Source: Sulfurovum sp. XGS-02
GTDB lineage: Bacteria; Campylobacterota; Campylobacteria; Campylobacterales; Sulfurovaceae
DNA: 64,000 bases
Reading direction: 5' to 3'
NCBI RefSeq assembly: GCF_023213175.1
Contig: NZ_CP093312.1
Coordinates: forward strand, 558,001 to 622,000
This document shows, piece by piece, positions 54,012 through 62,624 of the stretch. The position numbers and the translations under genes were made by a program. Positions within the stretch are counted from its first letter, which is position 1. Every line of letters begins with the position of its first letter. Under the pieces are notes generated by a model. The model worked only from the letters and a program-made list of their open reading frames with translations. It was not told the DNA's origin and made no database searches.

Positions 54012-54258
54012 CAACGTTAACAAAAAATGAACGGATATATGATTATTTTTTAATCAATTGAATATATCTATTTATAATATATAAATAAATTATATTTATT
54101 AGAAAAATATAGTTATGGTATAAGATTATAATAATAATTCTGATTTAATGAAACTGTTTTTACTGTTCGATCTATCAGCAAATATACAGATCAATAGCGT
54201 GTTTTCAAGTATATTATGAGAAGATATTGAAAAGTGATTGAAGGGGAGTGGACCCGAA
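54012..54258. other. AT-rich spacer between the porin genes
   Basis: No gene seen. Very AT-rich, with several short A/T tracts that may be part of the porin 1 promoter region (minus strand). Confidence 0.4.
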
Positions 54259-54276
54259 CACTCTCCGAAGAGAGTG
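54259..54276 (-). terminator. Hairpin after porin 2
   Basis: CACTCTC pairs with GAGAGTG across CGAA. Same position relative to the stop and same flanks (GGCGTATTCAAA) as the hairpin after porin 1, so the duplicated unit included the 3' region. Confidence 0.55.
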
Positions 54277-54315
54277 GCGTATTCAAACGGGTTGTAAGAG
54301 AATTACAATGTTTGA

Positions 54316-55464
54316 TTAAAACTTGTAAGTTGCGATAAGCTCCATAACTTGCTCATCATCACCTGTACCATAATCAGTAATAGTATAGGCAGCATCTAGA
54401 GAGATACAATCAGTAAATCCGTATCCTAAGACAAGGTCAAATTCTGATCCACCTTCTGTACCAATATTTTCATATTCAAAGTCACCATAAGCAACAGATA
54501 CTGCTATACCGCTGAACTCAGTTGCTGCAGAAACCATAAAGTTATCACCAACTGAGATAGAAGTAGGAGTCATCCACATACTTGTGTAAAGACCATCCCA
54601 ATCAACAAATCCTGCTGGATTATCATCTACTTTTACATATGCTGCTGTAAGGTCAAATCCAGCTAATGCTGTTTCTGCTTTAACACCATATGCTGTAGAA
54701 CTATCCGTCAAATCCCAGTCTGTATCTACATATTGACCTGCAACTTTGAATGAACCAAAGTCATAACCAAGATCAGCATATACTTGTGTATAAAGTGCAG
54801 CATCTACATTGTAGTACCAAACACTTGCATCAAATGTATCGCTGTATGAAGCACCTACTGTCCAGTTGTCACCATCAAGAGCAGCAAAGTCTGTACCTGA
54901 GCCGTTCATTCTATATTCTGCAATGTATGAACCAACTAAAGTAAGGTTTGAGATAGATTTATTTACTACTGTATAAGCTTCAAATGAACCCGGAGCTAGT
55001 AACCAATCAAAACTTTGAATCATTGGCGTGTCAAGAAGCTGACGACCAAGAACGAAAGTTGTATCACCATATGCTGCAGTGATGTTAGCAATGTTTAGGA
55101 AAGCACCTGTCTCTTGACCTTCGAACTGACCCCAAACATCTGGCTTGTCATAGGAATTTGTAAGGTTAGTAAAACCTACTGCAGTAACGTTAGCAGTTAC
55201 GTTATCTGTGATTTTATGAGCTACATCTAAAGTAACAGCTGCACCTAATGCACTGCTATCTCCTTTATACCAATCTAAATCACCATAACCATCTGTTGTA
55301 AAAGAGTAAAGTACAGCTTTACTATTGATCGTAGTGTTACTGTTACAAGCAGCAGCTTCAACAACCGGCGCTTCAACAACTGGTTCTACTGGAGCAATGT
55401 CTCCACCTGCAACTGCTGAGCTAACAGCTAAAGCTGCTACTAAACTTAATTTTGTCCATTTCAT
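54316..55464 (-). CDS. Outer membrane porin 2 (tandem paralog of porin 1)
   Basis: 382 residues from ATG 55464 with AAGGGA upstream. Signal peptide MKWTKLSLVAALAVSSAVAG and linker 'PVEPVVEAPVVEAAACNSNT' are almost identical to porin 1. The barrel strands align throughout ('TTFVLGRQLLDTPMIQSFDW' against 'TTFVLGRQLMHTPQISGFDW'). The end 'VMELIATYKF' is shared. Loops differ most, as expected for surface-exposed parts. Each gene has its own promoter block and hairpin, so they can be expressed independently. Confidence 0.85.
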   Translation of the reverse strand: MKWTKLSLVAALAVSSAVAGGDIAPVEPVVEAPVVEAAACNSNTTINSKAVLYSFTTDGYGDLDWYKGDSSALGAAVTLDVAHKITDNVTANVTAVGFTNLTNSYDKPDVWGQFEGQETGAFLNIANITAAYGDTTFVLGRQLLDTPMIQSFDWLLAPGSFEAYTVVNKSISNLTLVGSYIAEYRMNGSGTDFAALDGDNWTVGASYSDTFDASVWYYNVDAALYTQVYADLGYDFGSFKVAGQYVDTDWDLTDSSTAYGVKAETALAGFDLTAAYVKVDDNPAGFVDWDGLYTSMWMTPTSISVGDNFMVSAATEFSGIAVSVAYGDFEYENIGTEGGSEFDLVLGYGFTDCISLDAAYTITDYGTGDDEQVMELIATYKF

Positions 55465-55483
55465 GTTTTTCCCTTGTTTTGAA

Positions 55484-55505
55484 TTTTGGATAACAAAGTG
55501 TAACA
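55484..55505 (-). promoter_or_regulatory. Conserved upstream block of porin 2
   Basis: On the minus strand TGTTACACTTTGTTATCCAA, one base different from the block before porin 1, at the same distance from the start codon. Confidence 0.45.
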
Positions 55506-55556
55506 TAAGGATTAACAGATGATAAATAGAGAGGTGATTAATTTTTAACCAATTGA

Positions 55557-56114
55557 CTAGATAGAAGTATTTTTAAAGAAATCTCTGACATATTCATAAC
55601 CAGAGTAGAGTGTCAATGCAACAGCACTCCATAAGAGAAGTTCGGCACCTGGCCATTGCATCAGTAAAAAACCTATGGCTACCATCTGTGCTACGGTTTT
55701 GACCTTTCCCATCCATGAGGCCGCGATGTCAAGACCCTGACTGACAGCCGACACCCTAAGTCCAGTGATGAAGAGTTCTCGTGTGAGTATAAGAAAGATG
55801 GCCCAAGGAGATGCTGACCCCAGCATCATCAATCCTAGAAATCCTGCCAGCGTCAGCATTTTGTCTGCCAAAGGGTCGAGGATCTTACCCATGGTAGTGA
55901 TCTGGTTAAAAGTACGTGCTATATAGCCATCAAAGAAGTCTGTAGCAGACGCGACTACGAAGATAAAAGCTGCAAAGTAGTTGAGCCAAGAGGGGTGTAT
56001 GCCTTGAAAGAGAGATGCATCCTGATTGACCAGAAAAAGGAACATCACTGGAGCAAGAAGAAGGCGGATAAATGCTAAGATATTTGGAATGTTAAATATT
56101 TGTGCTTTATTCAT
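55557..56114 (-). CDS. pgsA: CDP-diacylglycerol-glycerol-3-phosphate 3-phosphatidyltransferase
   Basis: 185 residues, four or five membrane helices. The CDP-alcohol phosphotransferase motif D-x2-D-G-x2-A-R-x8-G-x3-D-x3-D is seen as 'ATDFFDGYIARTFNQITTMGKILDPLADK'; the key residues are DGYIAR, then G, then DPLADK. It makes phosphatidylglycerol phosphate in the inner membrane. Downstream of fabL-like and dapA on the same strand, after a spacer containing a long palindrome. Confidence 0.93.
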   Translation of the reverse strand: MNKAQIFNIPNILAFIRLLLAPVMFLFLVNQDASLFQGIHPSWLNYFAAFIFVVASATDFFDGYIARTFNQITTMGKILDPLADKMLTLAGFLGLMMLGSASPWAIFLILTRELFITGLRVSAVSQGLDIAASWMGKVKTVAQMVAIGFLLMQWPGAELLLWSAVALTLYSGYEYVRDFFKNTSI

Positions 56115-56153
56115 TCTCTTGTCCTGAGCTAATCATGTAGGTTAAATTTCTTT

Positions 56154-56199
56154 GTTACTTTTTTCTTTTTTGTACTGCGACAAAAGAGAAAAAAGTAAC
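56154..56199. repeat. 20-bp palindromic repeat (REP-like)
   Basis: GTTACTTTTTTCTTTTTTGT (56154-56173) pairs with 56180-56199 with a single G-T wobble; loop ACTGCG. It lies between pgsA and the fabL-like gene. The sequence style (GTTACTTTTT...AAAAAGTAAC) is seen as a dispersed palindrome in many bacteria. Confidence 0.55.
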
Positions 56200-56302
56200 C
56201 CAAAAAGAAAAAAATGCAAGCGAAGCCAACTGTATACAGCGATTGAGTTGTTCGCTAGATCGAATATTCGTTTATTACTTACTGAATAAAGAATAGATAA
56301 CT

Positions 56303-57082
56303 TTAACGGAATGTCGTTCCACCATCGACAACAAGTGTTTGACCTGTGATCCATGATGCTTCGTCTGTACAGAGGAAATAGACAGAACCGGCAAGGTCTT
56401 CTGGACTTCCCATTCTGTTGACTGATGAACGTTTAATGGTCTCAGCTTTGACCTCTTCATAGTTTGTAAATGCTTTGAGTGCATCTGTATCGATAGGTCC
56501 GCCGGATACAGCATTGACTCTGATACCCATTTCTCCCAGTTCAACAGCAGCATAACGAGCCATAGCTTCAACCGCTGCTTTGTTCGTACCGTGACCTGCA
56601 TAGTTTTCAATGTAGATAAGGTTACCTGTGGAAGAGAGTGTAACAATGGCACCACCACCTACTTTTTCCATACGTACGGCAGCTTCTTGAGAACCGCGTA
56701 CAAATGCACCTACGGTTGCAGTATAAATATTTGTTAAACCTTTTGAAGGTCTGAGTTTCATGAATTTACCGTAACCGCCTACGACCGGACGTCCATAGAT
56801 CATAGCGTTAGAGACAAAGAAATCTACTCTGTCAAAGTCCTTATCGATCGCTTCAAAGAGAGGTTTAAATTCATCAAGTTCTAATATGTTCAGTGGGTAT
56901 GCTCTTGCCTTCACACCGTATTTGCTCTCAAGGTCTGCAGCGATCTCATCTGCAGCTTCTTTGTTAGAGTTATATGTAAATGCGATATTTACACCGTTTT
57001 GAGCAAACTTTTCAGCTACGGCTTTACCAATACCTTTGGTTGCTCCTGTGATGACAAGTGTTTTACCTTTCATTTCTGACAT
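56303..57082 (-). CDS. fabL: Enoyl-ACP reductase of FabL type (SDR)
   Basis: 259 residues, short-chain dehydrogenase fold. NAD(P) loop 'VITGATKGIGKAVAEKF'. The active site reads 'YAGHGTNK', i.e. Tyr-x6-Lys, the spacing of enoyl-ACP reductases (FabI/FabL) and not the Tyr-x3-Lys of ordinary SDRs. The C-terminus 'ASWITGQTLVVDGGTTFR' is typical. It would reduce trans-2-enoyl-ACP in fatty acid synthesis. Ribosome site AGGAG lies inside the end of dapA, 2 nt separating the genes. The dapA-SDR order matches Campylobacter. Confidence 0.82.
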   Translation of the reverse strand: MSEMKGKTLVITGATKGIGKAVAEKFAQNGVNIAFTYNSNKEAADEIAADLESKYGVKARAYPLNILELDEFKPLFEAIDKDFDRVDFFVSNAMIYGRPVVGGYGKFMKLRPSKGLTNIYTATVGAFVRGSQEAAVRMEKVGGGAIVTLSSTGNLIYIENYAGHGTNKAAVEAMARYAAVELGEMGIRVNAVSGGPIDTDALKAFTNYEEVKAETIKRSSVNRMGSPEDLAGSVYFLCTDEASWITGQTLVVDGGTTFR

Positions 57083-57084
57083 AT

Positions 57085-57978
57085 TTACGCTCCTACTATA
57101 TTGTATTTTTTCATAACTTCTTCGATCTTTTTCATATTCTTACTGCTTGGGGGTACCAGTGGTAATCTGTATTCGAGTGTATCGATCAGTCCTGCGATGT
57201 ACATCGCAGCTTTGATAGGGATAGGGTTACTTTCACAGAAAAGCACTTTGTTGATCTCAAAAAGTTTATCATTGATGGCTTTAGATTTTACAAAGTCACC
57301 TTCAAGTGCCGCATGAGCAAGCTCTGCTTTCATATCTGGCAAAAGGTTGGAAGTCACAGAAGTGATTCCTTTTCCTCCACTTGCCAAAATAGGAAAATCG
57401 ATCGCATCATCACCTGAGAAGACATACAAGTCAGGTACTTTTGCCAAAAGTTCAACCGTTCTTTCGATTGATCCTGTCGCTTCTTTGATACCCATGATGT
57501 TCTCTACATCATCATAGAGTCTTTTTACTGTATCAGGTAAGATATCTACACCTGTACGTCCGGGCACATTATAGAGCATGAAAGGGACTTTGACCGCAGA
57601 AGCAATCGCTTTGTAGTGTTGGTAGAGTCCTTCCTGGCTTGGTTTGTTGTAGTACGGACTCACAGAGAAGATCGCATCAACACCACACTCTTCTGCATGT
57701 TTAGCAATATCTATAGCTTCATGTGTTGCATTGCTGCCTGCACCTGCAAGGACTTTGGTTTCAGTACCTTTACAGACTTCAACGGCTATCTCGATACATC
57801 TTTTATGCTCATCATGACTTAGTGTCGCACTCTCACCCGTCGTTCCTACAGGACATACCGCATCGATTCCATGTGCAATTTGTCTTTTGATCAGTGTCGC
57901 AAAGGTTGCTTCATCCAATGTACCATTTTTAAATGGAGTGATCAGTGCAGTGGTCGCACCCGTAATATAGTTACTCAT
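57085..57978 (-). CDS. dapA: 4-hydroxy-tetrahydrodipicolinate synthase
   Basis: 297 residues. TIM barrel of the DapA/NAL family: '[16 protein letters not shown]', '[17 protein letters not shown]', '[20 protein letters not shown]' (Tyr of the triad), and the Schiff-base lysine in '[13 protein letters not shown]'. It condenses pyruvate and aspartate semialdehyde in lysine and meso-diaminopimelate synthesis. Flanked by the M16 peptidase and fabL-like genes in the conserved epsilon order. Confidence 0.96.
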   Translation of the reverse strand: MSNYITGATTALITPFKNGTLDEATFATLIKRQIAHGIDAVCPVGTTGESATLSHDEHKRCIEIAVEVCKGTETKVLAGAGSNATHEAIDIAKHAEECGVDAIFSVSPYYNKPSQEGLYQHYKAIASAVKVPFMLYNVPGRTGVDILPDTVKRLYDDVENIMGIKEATGSIERTVELLAKVPDLYVFSGDDAIDFPILASGGKGITSVTSNLLPDMKAELAHAALEGDFVKSKAINDKLFEINKVLFCESNPIPIKAAMYIAGLIDTLEYRLPLVPPSSKNMKKIEEVMKKYNIVGA

Positions 57979-57988
57979 GTCTACTATC

Positions 57989-59317
57989 CTAGTTTTTTTT
58001 CAAGATCACAGTGGTTGAAAAATTGTGATCAAAATACTTTTTAGCGGCATCGCTAATATCTTTGAGCGTAATTTTATCTAATTTCTCTTCATATTCAAGT
58101 AAAGGCTGAATATTTCCCTTCACATAATAGTCTCCATAGAGCCCTGCAACGGAACTTGAACTCTCCAAAGAGTAGATGAATTCTGCTTTTGTATTGATCT
58201 TGACCTTATCCAGTTCAGCTTGTGTGACATCACCGTTTTTGATCTTTTCAAGTTCAGCCAGGATCTCTTTTTCCAAATCATCCAAAGAGGCTTGAGGGGA
58301 ACACATCGCCATGATGAGGAACACACCCGGGTCAGCAAGTTCCATATTGTAGCCATAAACCTGGTTTGCCAGGTGCTTTTCATTCACCAGTGTTTTTTCA
58401 AAACGAGAACTTTTCCCGGCACTGAGTATATGGCTGATGGCAGAAAGTACTACCTGGTCATCATCTTCATAGTTTGGGATGGAGTAGGTGATCGCAATCG
58501 TATCGACCTGGTTACTCTCTTTATGGAGTACGGCTCTTTTGGCACCATCCACTTTAGGCTCCACAGCGGTGACTTTTGGAATCTCATGTTTATTTTGAAT
58601 ATGCCCGAAATATGTTTCAGTTTCTTTGAATACCTCTTCAGGTGTGATATCTCCAGCCACGACTAAAATGGCATTGCTTGGCTGATAATAACGGTGATAG
58701 AACTCTCTGATATCTTCTATCTTCCATGAGAGAATATCTTCCATAAAACCGATCGGAAGCCAGTGGTAAGGATGGTAGGTAAAGTGTGTATTGAAGACCC
58801 TGAAGTAAAGATAGCCCATAGGATTGTTATCTGTTCTTAGACGTCTCTCTTCAGCGACCACATCACGCTCTTTTTGAAACTCTTCATCGGTGAGTTTGAG
58901 GTTATGCATCAGTTCAGAGAAGAGATCAAGGCTCAGTGCAAGGTTCTTGCTGGCTGTTTTAATAAAATAGTGTGTTTTGTCAAAGCCTGTGGCTGCATTA
59001 TTGACACCCCCACGACTTTTCACGATCGTGTCAAATTCACCCTCTTTGAGTTTATCTGTAGATTTGAAAGAGAGGTGCTCAAGCATATGGGCCATACCGC
59101 TTTTACCCATCACTTCATTTCTGCTTCCTACTTTGTAGTAGATATCTGTGGTGATAACGCCTGAATCGTTATCCATAGGGATGACAACGATCTGCATACC
59201 GTTGTCCAATGTTTTTGTAAAATGTTCTGGCAATGAATTGGCCATTGATACTCCTGTTGTGAACATACATCCGATGATACATGTATAAATAAAAAGTTTG
59301 AGGCTTTTTAGGCTCAT
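57989..59317 (-). CDS. M16 family zinc peptidase, exported
   Basis: 442 residues with a signal sequence ('[20 protein letters not shown]'). The inverted zinc motif H-x2-E-H is 'HMLEH' (77-81), with the downstream Glu in '[12 protein letters not shown]'. The second, non-catalytic half is the usual M16C domain. These peptidases degrade or process peptides in the periplasm. The start overlaps the pyrD stop (ATGA). Same place as the Campylobacter zinc-protease gene upstream of dapA. Confidence 0.92.
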   Translation of the reverse strand: MSLKSLKLFIYTCIIGCMFTTGVSMANSLPEHFTKTLDNGMQIVVIPMDNDSGVITTDIYYKVGSRNEVMGKSGMAHMLEHLSFKSTDKLKEGEFDTIVKSRGGVNNAATGFDKTHYFIKTASKNLALSLDLFSELMHNLKLTDEEFQKERDVVAEERRLRTDNNPMGYLYFRVFNTHFTYHPYHWLPIGFMEDILSWKIEDIREFYHRYYQPSNAILVVAGDITPEEVFKETETYFGHIQNKHEIPKVTAVEPKVDGAKRAVLHKESNQVDTIAITYSIPNYEDDDQVVLSAISHILSAGKSSRFEKTLVNEKHLANQVYGYNMELADPGVFLIMAMCSPQASLDDLEKEILAELEKIKNGDVTQAELDKVKINTKAEFIYSLESSSSVAGLYGDYYVKGNIQPLLEYEEKLDKITLKDISDAAKKYFDHNFSTTVILKKN

Positions 59318-60390
59318 TTGTAATCTGCTCCGATGGCTTCGCTGATATGTTTATAACCATCTTTTTGTAAGAGTTTAATTAAACCTTCATTGATCTCTTG
59401 GATAAGTGCCGGACCTCTGTAGACAAGCATGCTGTAGACCTGTACCAAAGAGGCACCGGCTTTGATACGTCTGTAGGCTTCTTCTGCAGAGTCTATACCT
59501 CCTACGGAGATGAGTATGGTTTTACCATAGAGCTCTTTACCTATGGCTTTGAAGAGCTGATAGGATTTTTCAGTAAGAAGTGCTCCAGAGATACCACCGA
59601 AATCTTTGGCATGCGGTGTTAAAGAGTAGTCTATGGTAGTATTGGTAGCGATAATACCTGCTGCACCTGCTTCTACTGCTGTTTTACATAGTGCAACTGC
59701 ATCTTCAGGTTCCATATCTGGTGCAATTTTAAGCAGTACAGGCTGAGTGGTGATCTCTTTAGCCATCTTGAAAATAGCATTAATGAACGCTTCATTCTGC
59801 AGGTCTCTTAGTCCTGGAGTGTTTGGAGAAGAGATGTTGATCACGATGTAGTCACCATAATCTTTAAAAGCCCTAAAAAGTGTCTCATAGTCATCTAGTG
59901 CATCATCTTCTGATGTAAGTTTATTCTTCCCGATGTTGATTCCCATAGGATAATCAAAAAAGTAGAGCTTTTTAAGCTGCTGAAGCATGTAGTGGCTACC
60001 TTTGTTGTTAAAGCCCATCGCATTTTGAATGGAGTTGTCTTCAATGAGCCTAAAGAGTCTTGGTTTTGCATTCCCCCCTTGCGGTTTTGGTGTCACAGTA
60101 CCTATCTCTGTAAAACCAAACCCTAAAGTCGGCATAGCAGTAATGTACTGACCGTTTTTGTCAAATCCTGCACCTAAGCCTACAGGATTTTGAAAAGTAC
60201 GTCCGAAGATCTCCTGCTGGAGCATAGGGTGAGTAACAAAGTTCTGGTTTTTGACAAAACGCAAGAGAATAGGGCAGTGTGCGATTGCTCTAAGTCCAAG
60301 ACCTGCAACAGTGTGTGCGGTCTCAGGATCAAGTTTAAAAAGTATTTTTTTGAGGTTTTGGTAAGAAAAAATTGACAAGGGAGACTCCAT
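59314..60390 (-). CDS. pyrD: Dihydroorotate dehydrogenase (quinone), class 2
   Basis: 358 residues with the class 2 N-terminal helix ('SYQNLKKILFKLDPETAHTV') for membrane and quinone contact. FMN-site motifs: 'NPVGLGAGFDKNGQ', 'FTEIGTVTPKPQGGN', 'NISSPNTPGLR' (catalytic Ser) and 'IISVGGIDSAEEAYRR'-type ('LISVGGIDSAEEAY'). It oxidises dihydroorotate to orotate in pyrimidine synthesis and passes electrons to menaquinone. Confidence 0.96.
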   Translation of the reverse strand: MESPLSIFSYQNLKKILFKLDPETAHTVAGLGLRAIAHCPILLRFVKNQNFVTHPMLQQEIFGRTFQNPVGLGAGFDKNGQYITAMPTLGFGFTEIGTVTPKPQGGNAKPRLFRLIEDNSIQNAMGFNNKGSHYMLQQLKKLYFFDYPMGINIGKNKLTSEDDALDDYETLFRAFKDYGDYIVINISSPNTPGLRDLQNEAFINAIFKMAKEITTQPVLLKIAPDMEPEDAVALCKTAVEAGAAGIIATNTTIDYSLTPHAKDFGGISGALLTEKSYQLFKAIGKELYGKTILISVGGIDSAEEAYRRIKAGASLVQVYSMLVYRGPALIQEINEGLIKLLQKDGYKHISEAIGADYK

Positions 60391-60420
60391 AATTATAGTG
60401 TGCTAATTATAGCGAAATAA

Positions 60421-60918
60421 TCAAAAAAAGTAATGTAGAGAGAGGTTTGCACCCTGCATGGTATCGAGTGGATCCATGGCGGATACTTTATAATAGTGAT
60501 AGGAAAGATCTACATCGATTGTTGCTGTGGCATAGATCAGGAATCCGAAATTTCCTCCAAAAAAAAACCCGTCATTGTCCAAAAGATCGCTCTCTTCATA
60601 GTGAAGATATCCGACAGTGGCACCAAGATACGGTCTTAATTTTGGGGTTCCGAAGAGTTCATCCAGGAGTATTTTATCTATTTCCATTGCAAATGTCTGA
60701 AGATCATTATTGCCAGTGAGTGTAAACACAGTACGCCAATCCAGGGTCTGTTTACCATAGCGAAATCCCGCAATCGTTTCATTTTGGCTGGATGTTGTTG
60801 ATTTCAAATCTATGGAATGCGTGGCTAGGGTCGCTCCGATGAAAGGAAATTGCTCATTCTCCTGCTGTGCAAAAAGCATAGTAGATAAAAAAGTAAAGAG
60901 GAGGGTGAATCGTAACAT
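60421..60918 (-). CDS. Small outer-membrane beta-barrel-like protein
   Basis: 165 residues from ATG 60918 (AAGGAG 9 nt upstream), 2 nt after msbA. Signal peptide 'MLRFTLLFTFLSTMLFAQ'. The rest shows alternating strands and Gly-rich turns ('FIGATLATHSIDL', 'LRPYLGATVGYLHYEESDLL', 'FFFGGNFGFLIYATATIDVD'), ending 'GANLSLHYFF', an aromatic last strand typical of outer-membrane barrels. About eight strands would fit the OmpA/OmpW-size class. Function unknown. Its place in the msbA operon may relate to envelope assembly. Confidence 0.65.
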   Translation of the reverse strand: MLRFTLLFTFLSTMLFAQQENEQFPFIGATLATHSIDLKSTTSSQNETIAGFRYGKQTLDWRTVFTLTGNNDLQTFAMEIDKILLDELFGTPKLRPYLGATVGYLHYEESDLLDNDGFFFGGNFGFLIYATATIDVDLSYHYYKVSAMDPLDTMQGANLSLHYFF

Positions 60919-60920
60919 AA

Positions 60921-62624
60921 TTATAAACTCCTTGATAATTTTTGATAGGTCGGACACTCCTGCAGCAAGGTTTGATGTGATCCCCTGCAGATGATCTCTC
61001 CTTTTTGGAATACCAAGATGGTATCGGCATCTTCTATGGTACTTAATCTATGCGCGACAGTAAAGGTGATCATTTCTGATTTGAGTTCATGCAGGGCTTG
61101 TTGTATCAGTGCTTCACTTTTGTTATCCAGCGCAGAGGTTGCTTCATCCAGTATGAGAATATCCGGGTTCTTATAGAGTGCGCGTGCCAGAGCGATACGC
61201 TGTCTTTGCCCTCCTGAGAGGTTGTCACCGCTTTCAGATAAAAGTGTGTGTATCCCCTCATCCAACTGATTGATGAACTCCATCGCATGTGCTTTTTCCA
61301 ATGCTTTGATCACACGTGTTTCATCTATCTCTTCACCGTAAGCCACATTGGCTGCGATGGAGTCGTTAAAGATATAGATACGCTGTGTCACATAGGCTAT
61401 CTTTTGATGTAGGGAAGTGAGCGTGAAATCTTTGTTCTCTTTACCGTTGATAAAGATCTTTCCTTCACTAGGGTCATAGAAACGCACCAGCAGGTTGACC
61501 AACGAACTTTTACCCGCGCCACTATCACCTACCAATGCAATGGAGTCACCTTTTTGGGCGTGAAGGGTGATATGCTTTAATGCCGGGGTCTCATCGTATT
61601 GGAGTGAAACATTTTCTAAGGTGATGGTTTCAATGTTCTCCGTGAGTTCATCCTTCCCTGATATGACAGCAGGCTTGGTATCAAGCAGTTCATGCATACG
61701 TGTATTGGCAGTGATGGCATCTTGTGCTTTGTTGTAAAGTGATGAAAGACGTTTTACAGGATCATAAAGCATGAAAAGTGCAGTTGCAAAAGCAAAAAAG
61801 GAACCTACGGTCATATGTCCGTCTATGACCTCTTTCCCTCCTATGTAAATGACAATCCCTATAGCCACTGATCCCAGCGTTTCCATCAGCGGTGATGTCA
61901 AAGCATTTGTTTTCACCTGTTTCATAAGAAATCTAAAGACGCTTTGATTGTCTTTCTTGAAACGTTCCTCTTCATACATTTGGCTTGAGTTGGACTTGAT
62001 CACTTCAATGTTGGAAAATATTTCATTGAGTCTTGTTGTCATATCAGCTGTACTCTCTTGAGAAAGTTTGGAGTATTTACGCATTTTTTTAGCAAGTCTA
62101 GAGAGAGGAAAGACTGCCAGCGGCATGATCACCAAAAAATAAAAGGCAAGTTTGGGGTTTTGATAAATGACATACCCCGTCAATGCAAGAATGGTCAATG
62201 TTTCTCTAATGAGATCAGGAATGATATTGGCAACGACCATTTGGATACGTGCAATGTCATTGGTGACACGAGAGAGTATCTCTCCGGAGTGTGTTTTTCT
62301 GAAAAATTCCATATCGAGGTAAGTGAGGTGGGAGACAAGCTGGTCACGCAGTTTCCTTACGACATCCTGTCCGATGTAAGAGGTATAGTAGGTTTGTATG
62401 TACCTTCCTAACCCTTTGAGTGCAAAGACACCCACGAGGAAAAACGGCATAAGCAAGAGCATTTCCCTGTCTTTATTGATGAAGACATCATCCAGTACAG
62501 GCTTAATGAGCTGTGCTGTTGCCGCAGTACCGACCGCAACAGCGATCATCCCCAGTATGGCAAAGAAAAATTGTCTTTTGTAGCCTGAAAGATAGGGGAG
62601 ATACTGTCTGAGAAGGTCTTTCAT
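60921..62624 (-). CDS. msbA: MsbA-like ABC exporter (lipid A flippase)
   Basis: 567 residues: six-helix ABC exporter domain (~1-310) fused to an ATPase. Walker A 'LVGDSGAGKSSLVN', Q-loop 'IAYVTQRIYIFND', signature 'LSGGQRQRIALARAL', Walker B 'PDILILDEATSALD', H-loop 'TVAHRLSTI'. MsbA flips lipid A core or lipooligosaccharide across the inner membrane. Position next to cysS and pyrD matches Campylobacter. The start overlaps the cysS stop (TAATG). Confidence 0.9.
   Translation of the reverse strand: MKDLLRQYLPYLSGYKRQFFFAILGMIAVAVGTAATAQLIKPVLDDVFINKDREMLLLMPFFLVGVFALKGLGRYIQTYYTSYIGQDVVRKLRDQLVSHLTYLDMEFFRKTHSGEILSRVTNDIARIQMVVANIIPDLIRETLTILALTGYVIYQNPKLAFYFLVIMPLAVFPLSRLAKKMRKYSKLSQESTADMTTRLNEIFSNIEVIKSNSSQMYEEERFKKDNQSVFRFLMKQVKTNALTSPLMETLGSVAIGIVIYIGGKEVIDGHMTVGSFFAFATALFMLYDPVKRLSSLYNKAQDAITANTRMHELLDTKPAVISGKDELTENIETITLENVSLQYDETPALKHITLHAQKGDSIALVGDSGAGKSSLVNLLVRFYDPSEGKIFINGKENKDFTLTSLHQKIAYVTQRIYIFNDSIAANVAYGEEIDETRVIKALEKAHAMEFINQLDEGIHTLLSESGDNLSGGQRQRIALARALYKNPDILILDEATSALDNKSEALIQQALHELKSEMITFTVAHRLSTIEDADTILVFQKGEIICRGSHQTLLQECPTYQKLSRSL

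Noticed and set aside
56154-56199. Long palindrome as evidence of an insertion sequence
   Set aside because: No transposase, no second copy and no target-site duplication in the window; it looks like a REP-type palindrome or terminator.
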